From: Candidatus Mnemosynella bozhongmuii
GTDB taxonomy: Archaea; Halobacteriota; Archaeoglobi; Mnemosynellales; Mnemosynellaceae
Assembly (NCBI GenBank): GCA_014361165.1
Contig: JACIWD010000068.1
Coordinates: forward strand, 1-13,290
Direction: 5' to 3'
Length of the DNA stretch: 13,290 nt
Shown: positions 5,217 through 13,009 of the stretch, in pieces
Numbering within the stretch: the first letter of the stretch is position 1
Layout: each line of letters starts with the position of its first letter
Notes under the pieces: model-generated
What the model was told of the DNA's origin: nothing
Database searches by the model: none
The model's input: only the letters and a program-made list of their open reading frames with translations
Made by a program: the position numbers and the translations under genes

Positions 5217-5900
5217 CTATCCCTCCAGAATTCTCTGATTTATCATATCCCATTTACCATCCATGATGGCAGATACGATCTCATCTTTCTCGACCACAAT
5301 CTCAACTCTGTGCTGAGTTAGAACCTGAGCAAGCATCTTTCCGCTTCTGTCACCGTAACCACTGTGTTTTGAGGTAAATTCATAGCTCAGAATGAGTTTT
5401 TCCCCTTTTCTCTCCATTCCCGCAAATTTCAGATTGAATCCATCAAACTCATAGGTTGGAGACCTTTCGACGAATCTCATACCAATTTCCTTCCACTCCT
5501 CCTCAGAAGGACTCTCTGAGATCAGAGAGAGGCTGTAATGGACGATTCTGCCCTTCTCATCAATTACCTTAACGTAGATCTCATAACTGGCATTTTCCTC
5601 CTTCTGAACCCAGAGATTTATCGGCTCTGAAAGAGAGATATCCCTCAGAACTCCGGCACCCTGATATTCAAGCGTCTCATTTCCTCTCTCCATCCTCACA
5701 GCATACTGGATGCTGAAGGATGAGGGAGTGACCGAGCTGGGAGTGAGGATGAGGATGAGCTGGTCATCAACAACCCTGCTCTCGACGCTGAAGGTGACCT
5801 CAGAAGAACTGAAGCTCTGATTTAACTGCGCAGTTGCAACAAGAAGAATCCCCAGCACGAGGATTGCAAGGAGAAGTAGCGAGGAGACTCTGACCTTCAT
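5217..5900 (-). CDS. Probable secreted or membrane-anchored protein of unknown function
   Basis: I do not recognise a family. The 227-residue protein has an N-terminal MKVR followed by a hydrophobic stretch (6-22) and an A-T-A signal-peptidase-like site at 22-24, so it is likely exported or anchored by its signal sequence. The rest is hydrophilic and beta-rich in character, with N-glycosylation sequons (NQS, NET, NAS) that suit an archaeal surface protein. It has no cysteines in the mature part, no catalytic motif I can name and no further membrane segment. The start at 5900 is chosen because a TATA-like box (AGTTATATG, centred near 5930) predicts a message beginning within a few bases of it; an in-frame GTG at 5909 would add three residues. 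It is the first gene of a probable two-gene unit with the dehydrogenase downstream. Confidence 0.75.
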   Translation of the reverse strand: MKVRVSSLLLLAILVLGILLVATAQLNQSFSSSEVTFSVESRVVDDQLILILTPSSVTPSSFSIQYAVRMERGNETLEYQGAGVLRDISLSEPINLWVQKEENASYEIYVKVIDEKGRIVHYSLSLISESPSEEEWKEIGMRFVERSPTYEFDGFNLKFAGMERKGEKLILSYEFTSKHSGYGDRSGKMLAQVLTQHRVEIVVEKDEIVSAIMDGKWDMINQRILEG

Positions 5901-5923
5901 GGTAATCACAATGGAAAAAGACC

Positions 5924-5936
5924 TTCATATAACTTT
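5924..5936 (-). promoter_or_regulatory. Promoter of the secreted-protein/dehydrogenase unit
   Basis: On the minus strand AAAGTTATATGAAGG gives a TATA-like box centred near 5930, preceded by an A-rich stretch suitable as a BRE. Its spacing to the ATG at 5900 implies a very short or absent leader. Confidence 0.5.
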
Positions 5937-5950
5937 TCCCCTATGGAAAT

Positions 5951-5960
5951 GAAATTATAG
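5951..5960 (+). promoter_or_regulatory. Promoter of the radical SAM gene
   Basis: GAAATTATAG forms a TATA-like box centred near 5956, about 27 bases before the GTG at 5983. No ribosome site precedes that GTG, which fits a leaderless message. The box lies about 25 bases from the oppositely directed box at 5930. Confidence 0.5.
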
Positions 5961-5982
5961 GTGCTTCTCAGAAGAATTCTCT

Positions 5983-6993
5983 GTGCACCGAAGGGTCATC
6001 TGGATAGGAAAGGATGTGGAGCTTCCTTTAATAGGGTGTGTGGCATTTGGAATAATAGACAGAGGAACAAACCTTCTTCAAATCCGCCCTGCTTCAGGAT
6101 GCAATCTCTCCTGTCCTTTCTGTTCCGTTGATGAAGGACCTCTTTCTAAAACGAGAATAACGCAGTATTTTGTGGAGACTGACTATCTTTTGGAGTATGC
6201 AAGAGAGATTGCAAGAAGAAAGAAATGCAGCGAGCTTGAAATGCACATAGATGGCTGCGGAGAACCGACACTTCACCCCGAGATAGTTGAGATTGTCCAG
6301 GCTCTTTCTGAAATCGAGAAAGTTTCCGTCATCTCAATGCAGACAAACGGAACTCTTCTCGATGAGAGAAGGATTGAGGAGCTTTCCGAAGCAGGACTGA
6401 CAAGATTCAATCTGACAATAAATGCTCTTGATGATGAGCTCGCCAGGAAACTCGCGGGAACAGATAGGTATGAGCTCAGCAGAGTTCTCGATGCTGCAAG
6501 AACAATCTCGGAAAGCTCCTCTGATCTGCTCATAGCTCCCGTCTGGATGAAAGGTGTGAACGATTCCGAGATACCGAAGATAATAGAGTTTGCCAGAGAT
6601 ATTGGAGCTGGAAAGAGGTTTCCAGCTCTTGGAATACAGAACTATCTGATCCACAGAGCGGGAAGAAAGATGAAAGGGGTAAAGCAGATGAGCTGGAAGG
6701 AGTTCTACGGCAGGCTGAAGGAACTTGAAACCAAATTTGAGATGAAACTCATCCTCTCTCCAAAAGATTTCGGGATTTACAGATGCGATGAAGCCTTTCC
6801 CCGGAATTTCAGGAAATTCGAGAAAGTGTCGGTCAGAATTCTCGCGCCCGGATGGATGAGAGGAGAAATGCTGGGTGTTGCGGGAGATAGGACTGTAACC
6901 GTTGTTGATGCAGAGGGACTTCAGATTGGAGAGAGGGTGAAGGTCAGAATCATAGGGAACAAACACAACATCTATCTTGCAAGAGCTCTCTGA
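5983..6993 (+). CDS. Radical SAM protein with C-terminal TRAM-like domain
   Basis: A 336-residue protein. The radical SAM motif CxxxCxxC is at C40, C44 and C47 (CNLSCPFC), binding the [4Fe-4S] cluster that cleaves SAM. The SAM-contacting GCGEP is at 91-95, and QTNGTLL (120-126) is the next conserved strand of the barrel. From about 281 to the end a small beta-barrel (VSVRILAPGW ... ERVKVRIIGNKHNIYLARAL) resembles a TRAM domain, an RNA-binding module known from MiaB-type and RumA-type tRNA/rRNA enzymes. This is probably the uncharacterised archaeal COG2100-type group. RNA modification is a reasonable guess from the TRAM-like tail, but substrate and reaction are unknown. The GTG start fits a leaderless message and leaves a normal N-terminal strand before the cluster. 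The 3' end overlaps the convergent DUF429 gene by 22 bases. Confidence 0.87.
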   Translation: MHRRVIWIGKDVELPLIGCVAFGIIDRGTNLLQIRPASGCNLSCPFCSVDEGPLSKTRITQYFVETDYLLEYAREIARRKKCSELEMHIDGCGEPTLHPEIVEIVQALSEIEKVSVISMQTNGTLLDERRIEELSEAGLTRFNLTINALDDELARKLAGTDRYELSRVLDAARTISESSSDLLIAPVWMKGVNDSEIPKIIEFARDIGAGKRFPALGIQNYLIHRAGRKMKGVKQMSWKEFYGRLKELETKFEMKLILSPKDFGIYRCDEAFPRNFRKFEKVSVRILAPGWMRGEMLGVAGDRTVTVVDAEGLQIGERVKVRIIGNKHNIYLARAL

Positions 6994-7526
6994 GATGGTA
7001 TGAGAATTTCACCATCTTTTCCTGAAATCAGCTCTCCCTTTCCGCTGAGATAAAGAAGAACTGTAAGAGCGCAGAGTGCAGAATCCACAATGTGTTCATT
7101 CTCAAGCTCATCAAATGTCAGATAACTTCTCAGCTCTTCCTCAATTTCCCTCCACTCCTTCCTCTTCCTCTTCCCGGCCCCTATACCGAGAATCTTTCTC
7201 GTTGCATACGGATATACCTCGTAGACCTCTGTCCCTCCTCTCCTCAGCTCTTCAGCAATTTCAATTCCCCTTCTCACGGTTTTCTGAAAGAAAGGAGCTC
7301 CTGACGGGAAGAGCGGAATTCCTCTTCTGAGAAGCTCTCTTTCGCATTCCCGAAATGCTCCTTCAGCAGGAAAACTCAGCGGAGCATCCACTCCAGCAAA
7401 TTCAGCTTCCGGAAGACTTTTCAGAGCTCCAGAGCTCTCAACCTTTGAGCCCTTTAAAAGCACAAACCACGAGACTCTGACTCCAACATCAATTCCCAGA
7501 ATTTTCAGAGAGCCTGGCCTCTTCAT
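6972..7526 (-). CDS. DUF429 family protein (predicted RNase H-fold nuclease)
   Basis: A 184-residue protein. The N-terminal ILGIDVGVRVSWFVLL (about 9-24) is the first strand pair of an RNase H-like fold with an acidic residue, D13. AGVDAPLSF (44-52) supplies a second conserved aspartate, and HIVDSALCALT (about 144-154) is the C-terminal helix with a third acidic position. EVYPYATRKILGIG in the middle is typical of DUF429. The fold and acidic residues suggest a metal-dependent nuclease or related activity, but no biochemical role is established to my knowledge. The ATG at 7526 has a GGAG 4 bases upstream and lies inside the carB coding region: the two genes overlap by 38 bases in different frames. 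It is therefore the fourth gene of the purC-carA-carB unit. Its end overlaps the convergent radical SAM gene. Confidence 0.8.
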   Translation of the reverse strand: MKRPGSLKILGIDVGVRVSWFVLLKGSKVESSGALKSLPEAEFAGVDAPLSFPAEGAFRECERELLRRGIPLFPSGAPFFQKTVRRGIEIAEELRRGGTEVYEVYPYATRKILGIGAGKRKRKEWREIEEELRSYLTFDELENEHIVDSALCALTVLLYLSGKGELISGKDGEILIPSQRALAR

Positions 7527-10500
7527 GATACTCCTGAATCGATTTCACAGTTATCTTCTTCTCTTTTTTAATCGTCTCGATTGCTCTGAGTGCAGCATAG
7601 GCTCCGGAAAGGGTCGTGATGTAAGGAATTCCGTAATCGACTGCAGCCCTTCTTATAAGATAGCCTTCCTCTCTTCCCCTTTTTCCGCTCGGCGTGTTTA
7701 TGACAAGGTGAATCTGCCTGTTGATTATGGCATCAAGAATGTTCGGTCTTCCCTGACTGACCTTCAGAATCCTCTCAACCTCGACTCCGTGCTCTTCGAG
7801 AAATTCAGCTGTTCCCTCTGTTGCAACAATCCTGAAGCCGAGGGAGCTGAACTTCCTTGCAAGCTCTATGGCTCTCTCTGTCTTATCCCTCTCTCTGAGG
7901 CTTATGAAGACCTTCCCCTCCAGAGGAAGCTCCATTCCAGCACCGAGCTCCGCTTTGTAATATGCAAGCCCGAAGTCATAATCTATTCCCATCACCTCTC
8001 CAGTAGACCTCATCTCCGGGCCAAGAGCTGGATCAACTCCCTGGAGTTTGATGAACGGAAAGACAGCTTCCTTAACCGCAACATGATTCAGCCTGAGCCT
8101 CTCCTTAATTCCCAGCTCTTTTAGCTTCTTACCCATCATAATTTTGGCTGCAATCTTGGCAAGAGGAATTCCAGTTGCCTTGCTCACAAAAGGAACTGTT
8201 CTGCTTGCTCTTGGATTTGCTTCGAGAACATAAACAACTCCATCCTTTACAGCATACTGAATGTTTATCAGACCAACCGTATGCAGTTTGAGTGCAATTT
8301 TCCTCGTGTATTCCACGATCCTCTCGATTGTTCCCTCATCGAGAGAGATCGGTGGCAGAACACATGCAGAGTCTCCGCTGTGAACTCCAGCTTCCTCTAT
8401 GTGTTCCATGATACCTCCTATTACCACATCCTCTCCATCGCAGAGAGCATCAACCTCAACCTCTATTGCATCTTCAAGAAATTTGTCTATGAGAATAGGC
8501 TTCTCAGGACTTACTTCCAGCGCCTCTCTGATGTATCTCTCAAGAGTCTCCTCATCGTAGATTATCTCCATTGCTCTTCCACCCAGAACATAGCTCGGGC
8601 GAACAAGAACAGGATATCCGATTTTCTTTGCTATTTCCTTCGCCTCTTTAAGGCTGTATGCTATTCCATTCTTCGGCTGCGGAATTCCGAGTTCGCTGAG
8701 AAGCTTTGAAAATCTGTCTCTGTCCTCCGCAATGTCGATGGAGTCAACTGAAGTTCCGAGAATTCTCGCACCGCTTTCCTCAAGTTCTCTTGCTATGTTC
8801 AGCGGTGTCTGTCCTCCGAACTGAACAATGACACCCTCCGGTTCCTCATTCTCATAGATGTTCATCACATCCTCGTGAGTTATGGGCTCGAAATACAGTC
8901 TATCGGAGGTGTCGTAATCTGTTGAAACCGTCTCGGGATTGCAGTTCACCATGATTGTTTCATAGCCCTCCTCTTTCAAACTGAAGACCGCGTGAACGCA
9001 GCAGTAATCAAATTCTATTCCCTGTCCTATTCTGTTCGGACCAGCACCGAGAATCATGACGTTCTTCCTTCCAGTTCTCGGAGCATCGTTCTCATCCTCG
9101 TATGTGGAGTAATAATACGGAGTCTTCGCCTCAAACTCAGCAGCACAGGTGTCAACCATCTTGTAAACTGCTCTGATTCCTCTCCTCTTCCTCTCCTCTC
9201 TGACCTCCCTTTCGGTGCATCTGAAGATGTGGGCAATCTGCTTATCAGAGAATCCAAGCCTCTTGGCTTCTCTCAGAATTTCATCCGGAATTTCGGAAAT
9301 TCTTCTCTCCTTTGCCATTTCCCTGAGCTTCTCCTCAAAACAAACTATGTTCCTTATCTTTTCGAGGAACCAGGGATCAATTTTGGTGAGCTCGTGGATT
9401 TCCTCTGTTGTGAATCCCATCTGATATGCGTAACGAATGTAGAAGACTCTCTCAGCATTCGGGAATCTCAGCTTCTTTACAACCTCCTCTCTCGTAACTT
9501 TCCTGTCCTTTCCATCCGCTCCAAGTCCGTATCTTCCTATTTCAAGACTTCTGAGAGCTTTCTGAAGAGCCTCCTCAAAGGTTCTTCCAACTGCCATGAC
9601 CTCTCCAACACTTTTCATCTGGCTCCCGAGAACCCAGTCAGCAGATGGGAACTTGTCAAACGCAAATCTTGGAATCTTGACAACCACGTAATCAATCGTT
9701 GGTTCGAAGCTTGCAGGAGTCTCCTTTGTTATGTCATTCGGGATCTCATCAAGAGTGTATCCAACCGCAAGTTTTGCTGCTATTTTCGCTATCGGGAAAC
9801 CGGTTGCCTTTGAGGCAAGAGCAGATGATCTCGAAACTCTTGGATTCATCTCAATGGCAACGAATCTATCTGAAGAGGGATGGACGGCAAACTGTATGTT
9901 GCTTCCTCCAGTTTCGACTCCAATCTCCCTTATGATGTCAATTGCCGCATTTCTCAGCCTCTGATATTCAACATCGCTCAGAGTCTGTGCTGGAGCCACG
10001 GTTATGCTATCTCCTGTGTGAACTCCCATCGGATCGAAGTTCTCGATTGAGCATATGATCACAACGTTATCCGCGAGGTCTCTCATGACCTCGAGCTCGA
10101 ACTCCTTCCATCCGAGAACTCCTTCTTCGATGAGAACCTGATTTATCATCGACAGCTTCAGGCCTCTTGAAGCTATTTCCTTGAGCTCCTCTCGGTTGTA
10201 TGCAATTCCTCCTCCTGTTCCTCCGAGAGTGAAAGCAGGTCTCACGACAACAGGATAACCTATTTCGTCCGCCACCCGCAGCGCATCCTCAACGCTGCTT
10301 GCCACATCACTCTTTGGCACATCTATCCCGATCTTCCTCATCGATTCCTTGAAGAGCTCTCTGTCTTCAGCCTTTCTTATGGCCTCAGCCTTTGCTCCGA
10401 TAAGCTCCACTCCATACTTTTCGAGAACACCCATTTCATCAAGCTGAACTGCAAGATTTAGGGCGGTCTGACCTCCGAGAGTTGGAAGAAGCGCATCCGG

Positions 10501-10746
10501 CTGCTCCCTCTCGATGATCCTCTCGACAATCCTTGCATCGAGAGGCTCAATGTAAATTCTATCCGCCATGTCCGGATCCGTCATGATTGTAGCTGGATTT
10601 GAATTCACGAGAACAACTTCATAGCCCTCTTCCTTGAGAGCCTTGCATGCCTGAGAGCCGGAATAATCGAATTCAGCCGCCTGACCGATGACTATCGGCC
10701 CGGAGCCTATGACCATGATCTTTTTAATATCCTCTCTCTTGGGCAT
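7489..10746 (-). CDS. carB: Carbamoyl-phosphate synthase large subunit
   Basis: A full-length, 1085-residue CarB. With CarA it makes carbamoyl phosphate from bicarbonate, glutamine-derived ammonia and two ATP, feeding pyrimidine and arginine synthesis. The two homologous halves are both intact. The first starts with VIGSGPIVIGQAAEFDYSG (12-30) and carries the GGTGGG ATP-grasp loop (175-180) and EMNPRVSRSSAL (299-310). The second starts with ILGAGPNRIGQGIEFDYC (565-582), followed by YVLGGRAMEI and EANPRASRTVPF. The oligomerisation region lies between them (about 400-550). The C-terminal MGS-like allosteric domain (about 945-1060) has VINTPSGKRGREEGYLIRRA, so effector control is likely. It starts 4 bases after the carA stop, with a GGTGA ribosome site overlapping that stop. 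Its last 38 bases are shared with the DUF429 gene. Confidence 0.98.
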   Translation of the reverse strand: MPKREDIKKIMVIGSGPIVIGQAAEFDYSGSQACKALKEEGYEVVLVNSNPATIMTDPDMADRIYIEPLDARIVERIIEREQPDALLPTLGGQTALNLAVQLDEMGVLEKYGVELIGAKAEAIRKAEDRELFKESMRKIGIDVPKSDVASSVEDALRVADEIGYPVVVRPAFTLGGTGGGIAYNREELKEIASRGLKLSMINQVLIEEGVLGWKEFELEVMRDLADNVVIICSIENFDPMGVHTGDSITVAPAQTLSDVEYQRLRNAAIDIIREIGVETGGSNIQFAVHPSSDRFVAIEMNPRVSRSSALASKATGFPIAKIAAKLAVGYTLDEIPNDITKETPASFEPTIDYVVVKIPRFAFDKFPSADWVLGSQMKSVGEVMAVGRTFEEALQKALRSLEIGRYGLGADGKDRKVTREEVVKKLRFPNAERVFYIRYAYQMGFTTEEIHELTKIDPWFLEKIRNIVCFEEKLREMAKERRISEIPDEILREAKRLGFSDKQIAHIFRCTEREVREERKRRGIRAVYKMVDTCAAEFEAKTPYYYSTYEDENDAPRTGRKNVMILGAGPNRIGQGIEFDYCCVHAVFSLKEEGYETIMVNCNPETVSTDYDTSDRLYFEPITHEDVMNIYENEEPEGVIVQFGGQTPLNIARELEESGARILGTSVDSIDIAEDRDRFSKLLSELGIPQPKNGIAYSLKEAKEIAKKIGYPVLVRPSYVLGGRAMEIIYDEETLERYIREALEVSPEKPILIDKFLEDAIEVEVDALCDGEDVVIGGIMEHIEEAGVHSGDSACVLPPISLDEGTIERIVEYTRKIALKLHTVGLINIQYAVKDGVVYVLEANPRASRTVPFVSKATGIPLAKIAAKIMMGKKLKELGIKERLRLNHVAVKEAVFPFIKLQGVDPALGPEMRSTGEVMGIDYDFGLAYYKAELGAGMELPLEGKVFISLRERDKTERAIELARKFSSLGFRIVATEGTAEFLEEHGVEVERILKVSQGRPNILDAIINRQIHLVINTPSGKRGREEGYLIRRAAVDYGIPYITTLSGAYAALRAIETIKKEKKITVKSIQEYHEEARLSENSGN

Positions 10747-10750
10747 CCCA

Positions 10751-11824
10751 TCACCATCTTCTCAGCATCTCAACAAATCTGTCGAAGAAGAAGTATGTGT
10801 CATGGGGTCCCGGACCAGCTTCCGGATGGTACTGCACGGTCATGAGGGGAAGCTCCCTGTGAACGAGACCCTCAACTGTGCGGTCATTCAGATTTATCTG
10901 GGTTACCTCAAGCTCTTTCGGAACTGTTCTCTCATCCACCGCAAAGTTGTGATTCTGGCTTGAGATGAAGACCCTTCCTGTTTCAAGATCCTTGACCGGC
11001 TGGTTGCTTCCGTGATGGCCGAACTTGAGTTTAAATGTTTTTGCTCCGAGAGCTATTGCAGTTAGCTGATGTCCGAGACAGATTCCAGCTAAGGGAACCT
11101 TTCCAGCGAGAGCTCTTATTGTTTCGATTGTCTCTTTAACTCTCGCCGGATCTCCGGGACCGTTTGAGATGAAAACACCGTCCGGATCTCTCTCCATGAT
11201 CTTCTCCGCAGGCGTGTCATATGGCACCAGAGTTACATTCACACCCCTTTTCAGAAGCTGTCTGACTATGCTCCTCTTAACACCGCAGTCAATGAGAACA
11301 ACCTCGTATTTTCCCTTTGCATCTATTCTCTTCTCCTCTGTAACGCAGACCTTGTCGACGAGATCAATCTCCGTGATATCCGGTTGAGAGACAGCTCTTT
11401 TTATGAGCTTCTCCCTGTCAACATCTCCTACTCCTATCGCAGCCTTCATCGAGCCATAAATCCTTATCTTTCTCGTGAGCATCCTCGTGTCGACTCCCTC
11501 TATTCCCGGAACTCCGTATTCCTTCAGCAGCTCATCGACGCTCATCTCACTTCTCCAGTTGCTCGGCTTTTTGCAGAGTTCTCTGACAACAAATCCCTCC
11601 ACCTTAACTCCATCGCTTTCGAAATCCTCTCTGCAGACGCCGTAGTTTCCGATAAGCGGATAGGTCATCATGAGAATTTGCCCTTTATAGCTCGGATCTG
11701 TGAGAGCCTCCACGTAACCGGTCATCGAGGTGCAGAAAACTATCTCTCCAAGGGCATCTCTCTCTGCTCCGAAGGCTCTTCCCTCAAGATACGTTCCATC
11801 TTCAAGAGCCAGAGCGGCCTTCAT
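10751..11824 (-). CDS. carA: Carbamoyl-phosphate synthase small (glutamine amidotransferase) subunit
   Basis: A 357-residue CarA, which hydrolyses glutamine and passes ammonia to CarB. The N-terminal CPSase small-chain domain (about 1-140) contains TSMTGYVEALTDPSYKGQI (32-50) and PLIGNYG (56-62). The C-terminal class I glutamine amidotransferase domain (about 172-357) holds the catalytic nucleophile C249 in GICLGHQ and the H333/E335 pair in YHPE. FGHHGSNQPV (268-277) and SQNHNFAV (289-296) are further family signatures. All catalytic residues are present. A GAGGT ribosome site precedes the ATG, which overlaps the purC stop by 4 bases (ATGA), so translation of the two is probably coupled. It is followed directly by carB. 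Confidence 0.98.
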   Translation of the reverse strand: MKAALALEDGTYLEGRAFGAERDALGEIVFCTSMTGYVEALTDPSYKGQILMMTYPLIGNYGVCREDFESDGVKVEGFVVRELCKKPSNWRSEMSVDELLKEYGVPGIEGVDTRMLTRKIRIYGSMKAAIGVGDVDREKLIKRAVSQPDITEIDLVDKVCVTEEKRIDAKGKYEVVLIDCGVKRSIVRQLLKRGVNVTLVPYDTPAEKIMERDPDGVFISNGPGDPARVKETIETIRALAGKVPLAGICLGHQLTAIALGAKTFKLKFGHHGSNQPVKDLETGRVFISSQNHNFAVDERTVPKELEVTQINLNDRTVEGLVHRELPLMTVQYHPEAGPGPHDTYFFFDRFVEMLRRW

Positions 11825-12834
11825 TCGAGAACCTCTTTAAGTTCCTTAACAACAGTTTTCAGCGCGGGGACATCAAAGAATTTTCTTCCGGTCACCTCAT
11901 TGCAGAGAGACATGTAGAGTTCAGAAACGAGTTTCCTCACATCTTCTGGAAGCTTCGGAGGAACTCCTGCAAGTTCTCTCCAGTTCTTCTTTCCTTTCAG
12001 CTCCTTAACCCTCTCATACCATTCAGTTCTTCTGTAATATTTTCTGAGAAATTCCTTGCTGACCTCAAAACCATCATATCTGAAGCGGCATTCATCAGGA
12101 GTTCCGACGGCGTCAACCACCATGAGTCTTCTGTTCTCATCAAACGCCAGCTCAATCTTTCCATCCTCATTCTCAATTCCGCTCTTCGAGAGCCTCTCTG
12201 TTATGAGCTCATCCACCTGAACCGCAATTTTGAGAAGCTCCTCAAACTCCCCGTCACTGAGCGATGAGATCCTCTTTGCCTCTTCATAGCTGAGATATCT
12301 GTCTATATCCTCAAGCTTTGTGCTGAAATCTATTATTGGCTTCTCAAGCTTCATGTTCGGTTTTATTTCCTTCAGTCCGAAATCCTCCGGTTTGACTTCA
12401 CCGCTCTCAATTCTCCTGAGGAGGGAGGAACCCTCCGGGATGCTGTTTCGGTAGATGATCTCAAGAGGGATCAGGAAGTTTCCTTTCAGAGATGAGAAGA
12501 TCGAGTAATCATAGCTTCCGTTCTTTCTCTCCGGATGAATTACTCTGACAAGCCTCACCTCCATGGTATTTGAGGGTCCATTCAGCTCATCAAATCTCTT
12601 AAGCACTCCGTCTTCAAGGACACCGAGGTAATGCGTCTGGATTCCCTTTTCCTCAAGCTTCTCGAAGAAAAATGACGACATCAGACAGAGGGATTCTCCC
12701 TTTCCCTCGATTTTATCCGGCATCTCGCCATAGTCAAAGACGGAATAGCGATTTGAGAATATGAACCTTCCGCGACCGCAGGAATCCTCCGGAGGCTCAA
12801 TCACAACGAGATCCTTTACACTCCCCAACTTCAC
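11821..12834 (-). CDS. purC: Phosphoribosylaminoimidazole-succinocarboxamide synthase (SAICAR synthetase)
   Basis: A 337-residue PurC, the enzyme that joins aspartate to CAIR using ATP in de novo purine synthesis. Family signatures are GSVKDL at the N-terminus (4-9), the FSNRYSVFDYGEMPDKI segment (26-42), the RNSIPEGSSL strand-loop (about 138-147) and VVDAVGTPDECRFRYD in the second half. The length and the C-terminal extension match the longer archaeal form of the enzyme rather than the roughly 240-residue bacterial one. The GTG start is fixed by an in-frame TGA immediately before it, and MKLGSVKDL is the usual N-terminus. There is no separate ribosome site; a TATA-like box near 12862-12872 predicts a short leader of about 8 bases. 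It heads the operon with carA, carB and DUF429. Confidence 0.95.
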   Translation of the reverse strand: MKLGSVKDLVVIEPPEDSCGRGRFIFSNRYSVFDYGEMPDKIEGKGESLCLMSSFFFEKLEEKGIQTHYLGVLEDGVLKRFDELNGPSNTMEVRLVRVIHPERKNGSYDYSIFSSLKGNFLIPLEIIYRNSIPEGSSLLRRIESGEVKPEDFGLKEIKPNMKLEKPIIDFSTKLEDIDRYLSYEEAKRISSLSDGEFEELLKIAVQVDELITERLSKSGIENEDGKIELAFDENRRLMVVDAVGTPDECRFRYDGFEVSKEFLRKYYRRTEWYERVKELKGKKNWRELAGVPPKLPEDVRKLVSELYMSLCNEVTGRKFFDVPALKTVVKELKEVLE

Positions 12835-12859
12835 TCACCGGCGAAAGGGATTAGAGAGA

Positions 12860-12874
12860 GGAGTTAAAAAAGTT
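12860..12874 (-). promoter_or_regulatory. Promoter of the purC-carA-carB-DUF429 operon
   Basis: On the minus strand, CGAAACTTTTTTAACTC contains a BRE-like CGAAA followed by a TATA-like T-rich/AAC box centred near 12867. Transcription is predicted near 12842, just ahead of the purC GTG at 12834. A second AT-rich box (AATTAAAATG region, about 12908-12920) lies further upstream. Confidence 0.45.
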
Positions 12875-12978
12875 TCGGAGTTCGCTCTTCCGGCGTGAGA
12901 CATATTCATTTTAATTAAAGTATCTAACTTTGACTCATCTTTGACGAGGTAAATTTTGGCTAACTCTGGCCGGGAAAC

Positions 12979-12990
12979 CATTATAAAATT
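12979..12990 (+). promoter_or_regulatory. Promoter of the EVE-domain gene
   Basis: ATTATAAAATT is a strong TATA-like box centred near 12985, preceded by GGGAAACC, a plausible BRE. The ATG at 13010 lies about 25 bases downstream with no ribosome site, so the message is probably leaderless. Confidence 0.6.
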
Positions 12991-13009
12991 TCAAAACAAA
13001 AACCTAAAC

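Noticed and set aside
6334..6966. 210-codon minus-strand frame opposite the radical SAM gene
   Set aside because: The opposite strand encodes an intact CxxxCxxC radical SAM protein with TRAM-like tail; the antisense frame has no ribosome site, promoter or recognisable domain.
7525..9964. Long plus-strand open frames (up to about 273 codons) opposite carB
   Set aside because: They are antisense to a complete, motif-rich carB, have serine/leucine-rich compositions that mirror its codons and match no family; they are shadows.
11384..11917. 177-codon plus-strand frame opposite carA and the end of purC
   Set aside because: It crosses the purC/carA junction on the wrong strand and is explained by the codon pattern of those genes.
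12835..12909. 24-codon minus-strand frame (starting MNMSHAGR) directly before purC
   Set aside because: It is in the same frame as purC and simply ends at the TGA adjoining the purC GTG. It lacks a ribosome site and probably lies largely upstream of the predicted transcript start, so a leader peptide is not supported.
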